This document shows positions 54,242 to 62,553 of a stretch of DNA of 64,000 nt, piece after piece. Position 1 is the stretch's first letter. Each line of letters opens with the position of its first letter. The stretch is from assembly GCF_000427665.1 (NCBI RefSeq), contig NZ_KE386572.1, forward strand, positions 4,030,373-4,094,372, written 5' to 3'. The position numbers were made by a program, and so were the translations under genes. This DNA comes from Geminicoccus roseus DSM 18922 (GTDB lineage: Bacteria > Pseudomonadota > Alphaproteobacteria > Geminicoccales > Geminicoccaceae). A model generated the notes under the pieces. That model had not been told where the DNA came from. It saw only the letters and a program-made list of their open reading frames with translations, and made no database searches.

Positions 54242-54744
54242 GGATTCTTTCCGGTCAGGATGCGCATGTCGTCGTAGATCTGCTCGCCCAGGAACAGGAT
54301 CCACGATCCGCCGGCGATCGGCCAGGCGATGTGGATGAGCCAGAGCGGCAGCTCGGCGAGCTCGGAGATGCGGTACCAGGCGAACCGGGTGAAGGTGACG
54401 CCCAGCCACAGGAAGATCAGGCCGATCACCAGGATCGCCACCCGCGCCACCATGCGCAGCGCGGCGTCCCGCTTCGGGCCCATGCGCGGCCACATGTCGA
54501 CGTCGAAATGGCTGTTCTCGCGCACGCCCACGATCGAGCCGATCATGATCGTCCACACGAACAGGAGGCGGGCCATTTCCTCCGTCCAGATGTAGCGCGG
54601 CAGCCAGTCGATGAACCGGGCAAACACCTGGAGGCTGACGGGCAGGACCAGGATCAGGATCGAAACGGCAAGGATGGCACAAAGAAACTGATGGTAGAGC
54701 TCGAGCAGCCTGCGAAAGCCGCCGCGTTCCCTGGTCGTCGCCAT
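54238..54744 (-). CDS. TRAP transporter small permease (DctQ)
   Basis: The 168-residue protein has four membrane segments and the DctQ pattern (LLELYHQFLCAILAVSILIL, IWTEEMARLLFVWTIMIGS, VRENSHFDVDMWP). ATG 54744 (MATTRERGGFR) is chosen because a GGAG site is just upstream. It overlaps DctM by 4 bp. A strong hairpin lies between it and the binding-protein gene. Confidence 0.93.
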   Translation of the reverse strand: MATTRERGGFRRLLELYHQFLCAILAVSILILVLPVSLQVFARFIDWLPRYIWTEEMARLLFVWTIMIGSIVGVRENSHFDVDMWPRMGPKRDAALRMVARVAILVIGLIFLWLGVTFTRFAWYRISELAELPLWLIHIAWPIAGGSWILFLGEQIYDDMRILTGKNP

Positions 54745-54777
54745 GTGATCTCCGCAGAGGTCGATCGAAACGGCAGC

Positions 54778-54802
54778 GGGCCGGGGCGATCCGCCCCGGC
54801 CC
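54778..54802 (-). terminator. Hairpin between DctP and DctQ genes (attenuator-like)
   Basis: GGGCCGGGGCG and CGCCCCGGCCC pair over 11 bp with a 3-nt ATC loop, 20 bp past the dctP stop codon. There is no T-run, so it most likely stabilises the upstream message or only partly stops transcription, giving more binding protein than permease. Confidence 0.6.
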
Positions 54803-54821
54803 GACATGCCATCCGGCGTGG

Positions 54822-55811
54822 TTACTGGATGTTGTTGATCTGCTCGAGGATCTCGGCGGCGCCGATCTCCTCGGCATAGGCCTGCAGGACCGGGTCCACG
54901 GCCGCCTTCATGGCGTCACGGTCGGTGAACTCGATCCGCTTGAGCTTGCCCTCGGATTCCATCGCGTCGAGCTTGGCGGTATCCTCGCCCGATTCGACCT
55001 CGCGGCCATAGGCGCCGGCTTCCTTGCCGGAGCTCAGGATGCACTGCTGCAGGTCCTCGTCGAGCCGGTCGAAGGTCTGGCTGGAGAAGGCCAGCGGGCG
55101 GACGGTGATGGCGTGCTTGGTCATGGCGAGGTTGGGCGCCACCTCGAAGAACCGCATCTGCTCGACGCCGGCCGCCTCGTTCTCGCCGGCCTCAATGACG
55201 TTGTTCTGGATGCCGTTGTACACCTCGTTGTAGGCGATCACGGTCGGCGCCATGCCGGCGGCCTGGAAGGTGCTGCTCCAGATGGGCGCGCCCTGGACCC
55301 GCACGCGCAGGTTCTCCAGGTCCTTCATGTTGGCGATCGGCTTGTTGGCGAAGATGTTGCGGGTGCCGCCGCCGGCATAGCCGATCAGCATGACGTTGGC
55401 GCGCTGGGCGATCTCGTCGGCGACCGGCTTGAACAGGTCCTGGTCGAGGACGGCGTTCCAGTGGTCGAGATCGCGGAACAGGAACGGCGCGTCGATGAAC
55501 GGCGCCGCCTTGGAGAAGGTCGACATGTGCGCCGGGGAAACGATCGCGAAATCGACCGCGGTGCCCTGCGACATGTACTCGAAATACTGCTTCTCGAGGC
55601 CGAGCTCGCTGTTCTTGTGCAGAATGAACTCGATCGGCTTGCCGTAGCACTCCGTGACGAGCTCGCCGAACTTCACCAGGGTCTTGGTGAAGGCGTGCTC
55701 GTCGTTGAACTGCGACGCGCCGTGCAACTGGATGGCGTCCTGGGCCTGCGCCGTCGATGCGGCCGCGAGCAACGCGACACCCGTCAGGCTCTTGACGATC
55801 AGAGCTTTCAA
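54822..55811 (-). CDS. TRAP substrate-binding protein (DctP)
   Basis: The 329-residue protein has a signal peptide (IVKSLTGVALLAAASTAQA-QD). The DctP fold shows KNSELGLEKQYFEYMSQGTA, FIDAPFLFRDLDHWNAVLD, IANMKDLENLRVRVQGAPIW, YNEVYNGIQNNVIEAGENEA and the conserved Arg of RVRVQGAP, which in this family binds a carboxylate. So an organic acid is a reasonable substrate. It is the first gene of the TRAP operon, with a 15-bp inverted repeat upstream. Confidence 0.94.
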   Translation of the reverse strand: MKALIVKSLTGVALLAAASTAQAQDAIQLHGASQFNDEHAFTKTLVKFGELVTECYGKPIEFILHKNSELGLEKQYFEYMSQGTAVDFAIVSPAHMSTFSKAAPFIDAPFLFRDLDHWNAVLDQDLFKPVADEIAQRANVMLIGYAGGGTRNIFANKPIANMKDLENLRVRVQGAPIWSSTFQAAGMAPTVIAYNEVYNGIQNNVIEAGENEAAGVEQMRFFEVAPNLAMTKHAITVRPLAFSSQTFDRLDEDLQQCILSSGKEAGAYGREVESGEDTAKLDAMESEGKLKRIEFTDRDAMKAAVDPVLQAYAEEIGAAEILEQINNIQ

Positions 55812-55856
55812 GTCCTGCCTCCCCTTTCGCCCCGGTTCTGCCTGGGGGCTTGTCGG

Positions 55857-55871
55857 AATAGTATGACTATT
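55857..55871. promoter_or_regulatory. Inverted repeat upstream of the TRAP operon
   Basis: AATAGT-ATG-ACTATT is a perfect inverted repeat, 46 bp upstream of the DctP start, in an AT-rich patch. It could be an operator for the LacI-type regulator encoded next door, or for a GntR-type protein. No gene is seen in 55812-56025. Confidence 0.5.
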
Positions 55872-56025
55872 TCATCGTCGCCGTGGCAAGCACGATATTC
55901 GCCGAAATGGCGTCCTCCGTGTTACTGTGGTTCGGAGCGATCCGTGCTTCGCGGCTCCGCTTATCATGGTTCCTGGGGGCACCGGAACTGTCGATCGGCG
56001 CATCGGCTGTCGGTGCACGCGGCGG

Positions 56026-57045
56026 CTAGTCCCGGCGGGCAGGGGCCAGGCTCCCGCGCTCGATGAAACGGCTGGGCAGGCACAGGTCGTGCCGCTGCGC
56101 CTCGGGCCCGCTCAGGCGCGCCAGCATCGCCCGGGCCGCGGCCTGGCCGATCGCCTGGAAGTCGCGGACGATGCAACTGATCTCCGGCGTCGCCGCCAGC
56201 GCCACGTCGGCGGCGTCGATCCCGATCACCGATACGTCGGCCGGGATGGCAAGGCCGCGGGCGCGGATCGCCCGGATGGTCGCCAGGAGCAGCGGGCTGC
56301 CCTCGGCAATCACCGCGGTGGGCGGATCCGCCCCGCCCAGCAGGATCTCGGCCACGTCCGGCACCGGCTCATGGTCGATCGGCAGGCGGATCGCCCGGAT
56401 CCCGGAAGGATCCAGACCGGCTGCCGCCGCCGCCTCCAGGAAGGTCTCGCGGCGCAGGCGGGCCGGGCGGATCGGCGCGTCGTACTGGACCAGCGCCAGG
56501 CGACGGTGGCCGAGTTCAGCCAGGCGGCGCACTGCCTCGTCCATGGCCGGCGCGTGCTCGGTGAACACCCGGTCGCCTGCGCCGGGCAGGTCGCGGTCCA
56601 GCACCACGACGGGCACATCCAGCCCAGCCACTGCGGTCCGCAGGCCCGGATGGTCCTGGTCGCAGGCATAGAGAATGATGCCGTCGACCTGGCGGGTGCG
56701 CAGGATCGAGAGCGCCTCGATCTCGCGCTCGGGCTGCTGGTCGCTGCTGGCCAGCAGGATGGCGTAGCCATTCTGCGCCAGGGCGTCGACGGCGGCCTGG
56801 GCGACCGCGGCGTTGGGATGGATGGTGAGGCTGGGGACCAGGAAGCCGATGGTGCGGGTGGCGTTGGTGCGCATGGTGCGCGCCGCGAGGTTGGGCACGT
56901 AGCTCAACTCGCGCATCGCCGAAGCGACTTTCTCGCGGGTGGCCGGGATCACCAGGCCGGGCTCGTTGCAGACCCGGGACACAGTGACGGTGGAGACGCC
57001 GGCAAGCCTGGCGACGTCGCGGATGGTCGGGCGGCGTGCGCTCAC
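56026..57045 (-). CDS. LacI-family transcriptional regulator
   Basis: The 339-residue protein opens with the LacI HTH (TIRDVARLAGVSTVTVSRVC, then the hinge YVPNLAARTMRTNATRTIGF). The remainder is a periplasmic-binding-like domain (VPSLTIHPNAAVAQAAVDAL, VDGIILYACDQD, PTAVIAEGSPLLLATIRAIR, ADVSVIGIDAADVA). It lies between the TRAP operon (same strand, downstream) and the phytanoyl-CoA dioxygenase-family gene (divergent), and probably controls both. The likely inducer is the TRAP substrate or a product, which is inference. Confidence 0.94.
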   Translation of the reverse strand: MSARRPTIRDVARLAGVSTVTVSRVCNEPGLVIPATREKVASAMRELSYVPNLAARTMRTNATRTIGFLVPSLTIHPNAAVAQAAVDALAQNGYAILLASSDQQPEREIEALSILRTRQVDGIILYACDQDHPGLRTAVAGLDVPVVVLDRDLPGAGDRVFTEHAPAMDEAVRRLAELGHRRLALVQYDAPIRPARLRRETFLEAAAAAGLDPSGIRAIRLPIDHEPVPDVAEILLGGADPPTAVIAEGSPLLLATIRAIRARGLAIPADVSVIGIDAADVALAATPEISCIVRDFQAIGQAAARAMLARLSGPEAQRHDLCLPSRFIERGSLAPARRD

Positions 57046-57064
57046 CGACCCGGCTCCTCAGCGC

Positions 57065-57080
57065 ATGTTGACGTTTTCAT
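57065..57080. promoter_or_regulatory. LacI-type operator candidate
   Basis: ATGTTGACGTTTTCAT has ATG/CAT ends and a central ACGT, a degenerate palindrome like LacI/cre operators. It lies in the 90-bp gap between the LacI gene and the divergent dioxygenase gene. CGTTTTCAT also occurs near 62491, upstream of the ABC binding-protein gene. Confidence 0.45.
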
Positions 57081-57135
57081 CGAGCAGTACCACGCTTGTT
57101 CTGTTGCGGTGGCGACCAAGAAGGGAAGGCTGGAC

Positions 57136-58029
57136 ATGGCGATGCTGACGCAAGAACAGGTGGAATCCTACGAGCGGGACGGGTTTCTCATTGTCAATAA
57201 TGTGTTAACGCCCGGCGAAGTCCAGGAATTGCGGGCGGTGACGGAGGATCTGGTGGAGAAGGCCCGGCCGCTCACGGCGCATGACGACGTCTACGACCTG
57301 GAGCCCAGCCACTCGGCCGACGAACCAAGAGTGCGCCGGATCAAGTCGCCGCACCTGCAGGCGCCGATCTACGACCGGGTGATGCGCCATCCGAAGATCC
57401 TGGAGATCCTGCAGCAGCTGGTGGCGCCTTCGATCCGCTTCGACACCTCCAAGCTCAACATGAAGGCGGCCGGCTACGGCGCCGCGGTGGAGTGGCACCA
57501 GGACTGGGCGTTCTATCCGCACACCAACGACGACCTGTGCGCGGTGGGCGTGATGATGGACGACTGCGCCATCGAGAACGGGCCGCTTTTGTGCATCCCG
57601 GGCAGCCACAAAGGCCCCGTCCACGACCATCATGCCGACGGCCATTTCTGCGGGGCGATCGATCCCGGCAGCGTCGACCTGCCGTTCGACCAGGCCGTGC
57701 CCTGCACCGGACCTGCCGGCAGCATCTCGATCCACCATGCCAGGACCATCCACGGCTCTGCCCTGAACACGTCCGACAAGATGCGCCGGCTATTGCTGTT
57801 CCAGTACCGCGCCGCCGACGCCTGGCCGCTGTGCGCCGGCGGGCAGATGGACTGGGACTCCTGGCAGGCGCTGATGCTGACCGGCGAGACCGACCCGATC
57901 GCGCCGCGCATGGCCGACGTCCCGGTCCGGCTGCCGCTGCCGCCGGCCAAAAGCCAGGGCTCGATCTACGAGAACCAGCGCGGGCTCAAGCGCAGCTTCT
58001 TCGGCAAGGCCGACACCAAGGCGGCTTGA
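57136..58029 (+). CDS. Phytanoyl-CoA dioxygenase (PhyH) family oxygenase
   Basis: The 297-residue protein is an Fe(II)/2-oxoglutarate-dependent oxygenase of the PhyH family. The iron ligands are visible as HxD in VEWHQDWAFYPH and the distal His in SISIHHARTIHGSALNT, followed by an Arg-rich stretch for 2-oxoglutarate (KMRRLLLFQYRA). The N-terminus is LTQEQVESYERDGFLIVNNV, the family start. It hydroxylates a substrate that cannot be predicted (relatives act on phytanoyl-CoA, ectoine or small acids). ATG 57136 has an AAGGGAAGG site. It is divergent from the LacI gene and near a TRAP importer, so the importer may supply its substrate. Confidence 0.9.
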   Translation: MAMLTQEQVESYERDGFLIVNNVLTPGEVQELRAVTEDLVEKARPLTAHDDVYDLEPSHSADEPRVRRIKSPHLQAPIYDRVMRHPKILEILQQLVAPSIRFDTSKLNMKAAGYGAAVEWHQDWAFYPHTNDDLCAVGVMMDDCAIENGPLLCIPGSHKGPVHDHHADGHFCGAIDPGSVDLPFDQAVPCTGPAGSISIHHARTIHGSALNTSDKMRRLLLFQYRAADAWPLCAGGQMDWDSWQALMLTGETDPIAPRMADVPVRLPLPPAKSQGSIYENQRGLKRSFFGKADTKAA

Positions 58030-58054
58030 ACCGGCCGTTGCGGGCCGCAAGGAT

Positions 58055-58100
58055 GGCGCCGCCGGCCGGACGCTCCAGGAGCGCTCGGGCCGGCGGCGCC
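58055..58100 (+). terminator. Long GC-rich hairpin after the PhyH gene
   Basis: GGCGCCGCCGGCC and GGCCGGCGGCGCC pair over 13 bp around a 20-nt loop that contains a nested GCTCC/GGAGC hairpin, followed by GTTTG. It starts 25 bp past the stop codon of the dioxygenase gene. Confidence 0.7.
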
Positions 58101-58121
58101 GTTTGAGCGGGGAGGGAGCGG

Positions 58122-58964
58122 ATGCTGCGGCGGGTGCTGGCCCTGATGCTGGCGACGGGGTGGGCCGGGGCTGCCGTGGCCTGTCCCGGCGCCGAGACGG
58201 CCTGCGAGGTCGCAGCCGGGTCCTACCTGCTGCGCCTGCCGCAGGGCAGCGAGAGCGGGGGCCCGCTGCCGGCCATGCTGCATCTCCATGGCTGGGGCGC
58301 CACTGCCGAGGGCGTGATGGAGGCCGGCTACACCGAACGGTTCCTGGAGCGGGGCTTCGCGGTGATCGCGCCGCAGGGACTGCCGGGTTCGCCCGGCCGT
58401 CCCACCGACTGGTCGGTCGCCGACGGCCAGCCCGATCCGCGCGACGACCTGGCCTTCGTCGCTTCCGTGCTGGAGGATGCCGCCCGCCGCTTCGGCCTGG
58501 ACCGCGGCCGGGTGCTGCTGACCGGCTTCTCGCGCGGCGGCTCCATGGTCTGGGACATCGCCTGCCAGGCACCCGGCACCGCCAGCGCCTATGCCCCGGT
58601 GGCCGGCGGCTTCTGGGAGCCGGCGGTTACCGCCTGCGCGGGGCCGGTGCGGCTCCTGCACACCCATGGCTTTGCGGACATGACCGTGCCGCTGGAGGGA
58701 CGGCCGTTGAACAACGGCGCCATGGCGCAGGCCGACATCTACCAGGGCCTGCGGCTGTGGCGGCAGGTGAACGGCTGCGGCGCCCGGGCCGGCAGCCACG
58801 TCACCGACGGGCCGATCTGGCGCAAGTCCTGGGACGACTGCCAAAGCGGCACGGTGGAGTTCGCCCTGCATCCGGGCAGCCACGGGGTGCCGGAGGGCTG
58901 GGCGGACCTGGCGATCGACTGGTTCCTCGGCCTGCCGCCCTGGCCGGACCGCCCGCAGGGCTGA
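58122..58964 (+). CDS. Secreted polyhydroxybutyrate-depolymerase/LpqC-like esterase
   Basis: The 280-residue protein has a signal peptide (MLRRVLALMLATGWAGAAVA-CP) and a cysteine immediately after the cleavage region. The core is an alpha/beta hydrolase of the LpqC/polyhydroxybutyrate depolymerase type: LPAMLHLHGWGATAEGVM, VIAPQGLPGS, the nucleophile elbow LTGFSRGGSMVWDIA, the acid region THGFADMTVP and the catalytic His in LHPGSHGVPEGW. Such enzymes release hydroxyacids or ferulic-type acids from esters. It follows the PhyH terminator and is probably a separate transcript. Confidence 0.82.
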   Translation: MLRRVLALMLATGWAGAAVACPGAETACEVAAGSYLLRLPQGSESGGPLPAMLHLHGWGATAEGVMEAGYTERFLERGFAVIAPQGLPGSPGRPTDWSVADGQPDPRDDLAFVASVLEDAARRFGLDRGRVLLTGFSRGGSMVWDIACQAPGTASAYAPVAGGFWEPAVTACAGPVRLLHTHGFADMTVPLEGRPLNNGAMAQADIYQGLRLWRQVNGCGARAGSHVTDGPIWRKSWDDCQSGTVEFALHPGSHGVPEGWADLAIDWFLGLPPWPDRPQG

Positions 58965-58979
58965 GCGGCCGGGGCGACC

Positions 58980-59939
58980 TCAGATCATTTCGCGGACATG
59001 CGGCTCGCGGCCGTAGATCGCGACCAGCACGATGATGGTGGCGCCCATGGTCGCCTGGACCAAGGGCGGCTTCAGGCCGAGGCCGACCAGCACGGTGGTG
59101 AGCTCGATCAGGCACAAGGCACCGGCGATGGTGCCGAGATAGCCGCCCTTGCCGCCGATCAAGGCGGTGCCGCCGATCACCACCGCGGCGATGGTCTGGA
59201 ACAGGTAGGGCTCGCCGACCCGGGCATAGGCGGCGCCGGAGAAGCCCAGCAGCAGGATCCCGGTGAGCGCCGCGAAGCCGGCGCTGATCGCGAAGGTGAC
59301 CGTCCAGATCCGCACCGGGTCGACCAGGGCCAGCCGGGCCGCGCGCGGATTGCTCCCAAGGGCGTAGAGGCGGCGGCCATAGACGGTGCGGGACAGCGCC
59401 CAGATCACCAGGGCTGCCAGGACGATGAAGGACGGGATCAGCCACGGCACCGGGATCGGGCCGATCGTGCCGCCGATGGAAACGAACTTGGTGACGTAGG
59501 AGGGGGCCGCGCCGGTGGGAAAGCCGGCGGTCCACAGCTGCACGGCGCCCTGCAGGGCGGTGCCGGTGCCGAGCGTCACGATCAGCGGGTGGATCGCCAG
59601 CAGGGAGGACAGGGCGCCGTTGAACGCGCCCACCACCATCGCCAGGCCGACCACGATCGGCAGCACCAGCGCGAACGGCATGCCGTCGCCGTAGAGCTGC
59701 GCGGCGGTGACGTTGGCGAACCCGATCACGAACGGGATCGACAGGTCGATGCCGCCGATGATGATCACCAGGGTCTGGCCGATGGCGCCGATGGCCAGAA
59801 GGGTGGTCAGCACCAGCATGGCGCGGATGCCGAACGTGCTGCCGAAGCCCTGGATCAGCAGCATCCCGACCAGGTGGATGGCCAGCGCGATCAGCAGGGC
59901 CGCGACCGGGCGCGGGATCCGGGCGAGGGTCCGGGTCAT
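58980..59939 (-). CDS. RbsC-type ABC permease
   Basis: The 319-residue permease has about 8-10 membrane segments and the branched-chain/ribose BPD_transp_2 pattern (IGAIGQTLVIIIGGIDLSIP, VGAFNGALSSLLAIHPLIVTLGT). It begins MTRTLARIPRP at 59939, overlapping the stop of the other permease gene as ATGA. It pairs with that permease in a heterodimer channel of an RbsABC-like importer. The order on the minus strand is ATPase, ATPase, permease, permease. Confidence 0.92.
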   Translation of the reverse strand: MTRTLARIPRPVAALLIALAIHLVGMLLIQGFGSTFGIRAMLVLTTLLAIGAIGQTLVIIIGGIDLSIPFVIGFANVTAAQLYGDGMPFALVLPIVVGLAMVVGAFNGALSSLLAIHPLIVTLGTGTALQGAVQLWTAGFPTGAAPSYVTKFVSIGGTIGPIPVPWLIPSFIVLAALVIWALSRTVYGRRLYALGSNPRAARLALVDPVRIWTVTFAISAGFAALTGILLLGFSGAAYARVGEPYLFQTIAAVVIGGTALIGGKGGYLGTIAGALCLIELTTVLVGLGLKPPLVQATMGATIIVLVAIYGREPHVREMI

Positions 59940-60886
59940 GCGGGGCTCCCCCGGCGCAGCCACTGGCGCAGCCGGTCGGCGTTGAGCGCGACGGCCACGG
60001 TCAGCACCACGCCGTAGACGATCTGCAGCACGAAGGTGGAGACGTTGAAGAAGGTCAGCGCGGTCTGCAGGAGGAAGATGTCGGCAGCCCCCAGGGTCGC
60101 CGCCACCAGCCCGCCGCGGCCGCCGGCCAGGCTGACCCCGCCCAGCGCCACCGCGGAGATCGCCAGAAGGGTGTAGGTCCCGGCGATGTTGGGGTCGGCC
60201 GAGCCGATCAGGCCGGTCAGGCACAGGCCGCCCACCGAGGCGATCAGCCCGGCCAGCACGTAGGAGAGCCAGCGCACCGTGGTGACCGGGATGCCGGCGG
60301 TGTAGGCGGCGCGGTCGTCGCTGCCGACGCACATCAGCTGCTCGTAGAAGGGCAGGCGCTTGATCAGGAGCCAGGCCAGCGCCACCGCGGCCAGGGGCAC
60401 GATCGAGGTCGGCCCGGCGAACGCCTTGATCCAGTCCGGCGCGGTGCCGATCGGCGAGGGTGCGATGGTCAGGGTGATCCCGGCATAGACCAGGGAGGTG
60501 CCGAGCGTGGCGACGATCGGCTGGATCCGCACCACCGTGGCCAAAAAGCCGTTGAGCAGGCCGGACAGCAGCCCCAGCAGCAGGACCGGCGGGATGATCG
60601 CCAGCGGCGAGGTCCAGCCCAGGCCCTCGCCCAGCCAGCGGACCACCACCACGTTGACCAGGCCCATCAGCGGCCCGACCGAGATGTCGATGCCGCCCCG
60701 CCCGGCCAGGATCGGCGGCATCGAGGCGATCGCCGCCAGGATCAGCCCGGACGCCAGCCCGACCGTGACGCCCAGGCTGGAGGGGGCGAAGCGCAGCGGA
60801 TTGAGGACGATGTTGACCAGCAGCAGGACCACGAACAGGCCTGCGGCCAGGCCCAGATAGGAGCGTTCCGCCAGCCAGCCCTTCAT
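59936..60886 (-). CDS. RbsC-type ABC permease, second subunit
   Basis: The 316-residue permease shows the same fold (ILAGRGGIDISVGPLMGLVN, LLSGLLNGFLATVVRIQPIVATLGT). It begins MKGWLAERSYLG at 60886. Its start overlaps the preceding ATPase stop and its end overlaps the other permease start, both by 4 bp. Two permease genes suggest a heterodimeric channel. Confidence 0.92.
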   Translation of the reverse strand: MKGWLAERSYLGLAAGLFVVLLLVNIVLNPLRFAPSSLGVTVGLASGLILAAIASMPPILAGRGGIDISVGPLMGLVNVVVVRWLGEGLGWTSPLAIIPPVLLLGLLSGLLNGFLATVVRIQPIVATLGTSLVYAGITLTIAPSPIGTAPDWIKAFAGPTSIVPLAAVALAWLLIKRLPFYEQLMCVGSDDRAAYTAGIPVTTVRWLSYVLAGLIASVGGLCLTGLIGSADPNIAGTYTLLAISAVALGGVSLAGGRGGLVAATLGAADIFLLQTALTFFNVSTFVLQIVYGVVLTVAVALNADRLRQWLRRGSPA

Positions 60887-61665
60887 CGGCCCGCCTCCTG
60901 GCCGAACATGGCGGCGATCACCCGGTCCAGGCTCATCGCCTTGCGGTCCAGCTCGGCGAACACGCTCTGCTCGCGGAACACCAGCACCCGGCCGCAGAGC
61001 TGCAGGATCTCCTCGATCTCGGTGGACAGCACCACCAGCGGGATGCCCTGGTCGGCGGCCAGGCGCCGGAACACCTCGTAGAGCTTCATGCGGGTGCCGA
61101 GGTCGACGCCGCGGGTCGGGTCGTTCATCAGCATGACGCCGGGCTCGCGGGCCAGCCAGCGCGCCAGCAGGACCTTCTGCTGGTTGCCGCCGGACAGGGT
61201 GCCGATCGGCGCGTTGGGCGAGCCGTAGACCATGGACAGCTCGCGGGTGAAATGCGCCAGCTTGTCCATGAGGCCGCCCTTGGCGATCACCCCCATGGTG
61301 GCATGCTCGGGCAGGGCGGCGATGGCGAAGTTGTCGAACACCGACAGGCCGCCGAACACCCCGGTGGTCCGGCGGTCGCGCGGCAGGTAGGCCAGCCCCT
61401 GGCCCACCGCCTGGGCGAAGTCGGTGACCGGCCGGGTCTGGCCGTCCTTGCCGGTCAGCTCGATCCGGCCGGCGGCCGGGCGGTGCAGGCCGCACAGGGT
61501 CTCGATGAACGCCTCCTGGCCATGGCCTTCCAGCCCGGCCAGGCCCACGATCTCACCACGGCCCACCGCGAAGTCGATCGGACGGGCGTCGGCGGTCAGG
61601 CGGACGCCTTGCGCGCGGAGCAGCGGCTCGGCCCGGGGGTCCTGGCGCTTCTGCTTCTCAAACAT
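60883..61665 (-). CDS. Split RbsA-type ABC ATPase, C-terminal half
   Basis: The 260-residue protein corresponds to the second half of RbsA-type tandem ATPases, which are normally one polypeptide of about 500 residues. Its Walker A is degenerate (GLEGHGQEAF), as usual for that half. The signature LSGGNQQKVLLARWLA is intact, and Walker B reads MLMNDPTRGVDLG, with Asp-Asn changes at the usual DEPT. It starts MFEKQKRQDP, overlapping the end of the N-terminal half by 8 bp. Together the two give one complete ATP site. The separation may be a stable family variant. Confidence 0.85.
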   Translation of the reverse strand: MFEKQKRQDPRAEPLLRAQGVRLTADARPIDFAVGRGEIVGLAGLEGHGQEAFIETLCGLHRPAAGRIELTGKDGQTRPVTDFAQAVGQGLAYLPRDRRTTGVFGGLSVFDNFAIAALPEHATMGVIAKGGLMDKLAHFTRELSMVYGSPNAPIGTLSGGNQQKVLLARWLAREPGVMLMNDPTRGVDLGTRMKLYEVFRRLAADQGIPLVVLSTEIEEILQLCGRVLVFREQSVFAELDRKAMSLDRVIAAMFGQEAGR

Positions 61666-62398
61666 GTTGGCCCACCGGGATGTGCGTGTCGGGCAGCATC
61701 AGCGAGAGCAGGCGCCGCTCGGTGATCTCGCCGGTCTCCAGGGTCTCGACCACGCTGCCGCTGCGCAGCACGGTCACCCGGTCGGACAGGCGGCGGACCT
61801 CGTCCATCCGGTGCGAGATGAACAGCGCCAGGCGGCCGCCGTCGACAAAGGCGCGGATCGCCTCGAACAGGACGTCGCGGTCGCCAAAATCCAGCGCGGC
61901 GGTGACCTCGTCCAGGATCAGGATGCGCGGCTCGCGCACCAGGGCGCGGGCCAGCACGATCAGCTGCTGCTGGGCCAGCGGCACGGTACCGGCCGGGCGG
62001 TCCAGGTCCAGCGGGTTGCGGGTCACCGAGGCCAGCGCCGCCTCGGCGCGGCGGCGCCGCTCCGCCCGGTCGATCCGGTAGCGGAACAGGCCGTCATAGC
62101 CCATGAACACGTTCTCCAGCACGCTGCGCGCCGGGGCCAGCAGGACCTCCTGGAACACGGTCGCGATGCCCAGGCGCTGGGCGTCGGCGGGACGGGCGAG
62201 CTCGATCGGCCGGTCGTCCAGGCGGATGGTGCCGGCGCTCGGCCGGACCACCCCGGAGAGCAGCTTCACCAGGGTGCTCTTGCCCGAGCCGTTCTCGCCC
62301 AGGATGGTGTGGACATGGCCGCGATCGAAGGTGACGTGGGCATCGGCCAGCGCCACGGTCTCGCCATAGCGCTTGGTGACGCCGGACATGGTCAGCAT
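61658..62398 (-). CDS. Split RbsA-type ABC ATPase, N-terminal half
   Basis: The 246-residue protein corresponds to the first half of RbsA-type tandem ATPases: MLTMSGVTKRYGETVALADA, intact Walker A LGENGSGKSTLVK, Q-loop VFQEVLL and Walker B ILILDEVTAALD. The signature motif is degenerate (VPLAQQQLIVLARAL, normally LSGGQ). It ends with LPDTHIPVGQHV and overlaps the C-terminal half by 8 bp. Its own start MLTMSGV at 62398 is next to the divergent promoter of the binding-protein gene. Confidence 0.87.
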   Translation of the reverse strand: MLTMSGVTKRYGETVALADAHVTFDRGHVHTILGENGSGKSTLVKLLSGVVRPSAGTIRLDDRPIELARPADAQRLGIATVFQEVLLAPARSVLENVFMGYDGLFRYRIDRAERRRRAEAALASVTRNPLDLDRPAGTVPLAQQQLIVLARALVREPRILILDEVTAALDFGDRDVLFEAIRAFVDGGRLALFISHRMDEVRRLSDRVTVLRSGSVVETLETGEITERRLLSLMLPDTHIPVGQHV

Positions 62399-62553
62399 CG
62401 CCTGCGCCCCCCTTCGGCCACCGCGATTATTCCGTTTTCACAGCACCGCGGTTAAGGCTTTGCACTGGTCCGCGCAAGTCCGCGCTGGTATCGTTTTCAT
62501 GATCAACATGTCAGTGCAGCAAAGATGCTGGCAATCGGGGGGTAAATAGAATC

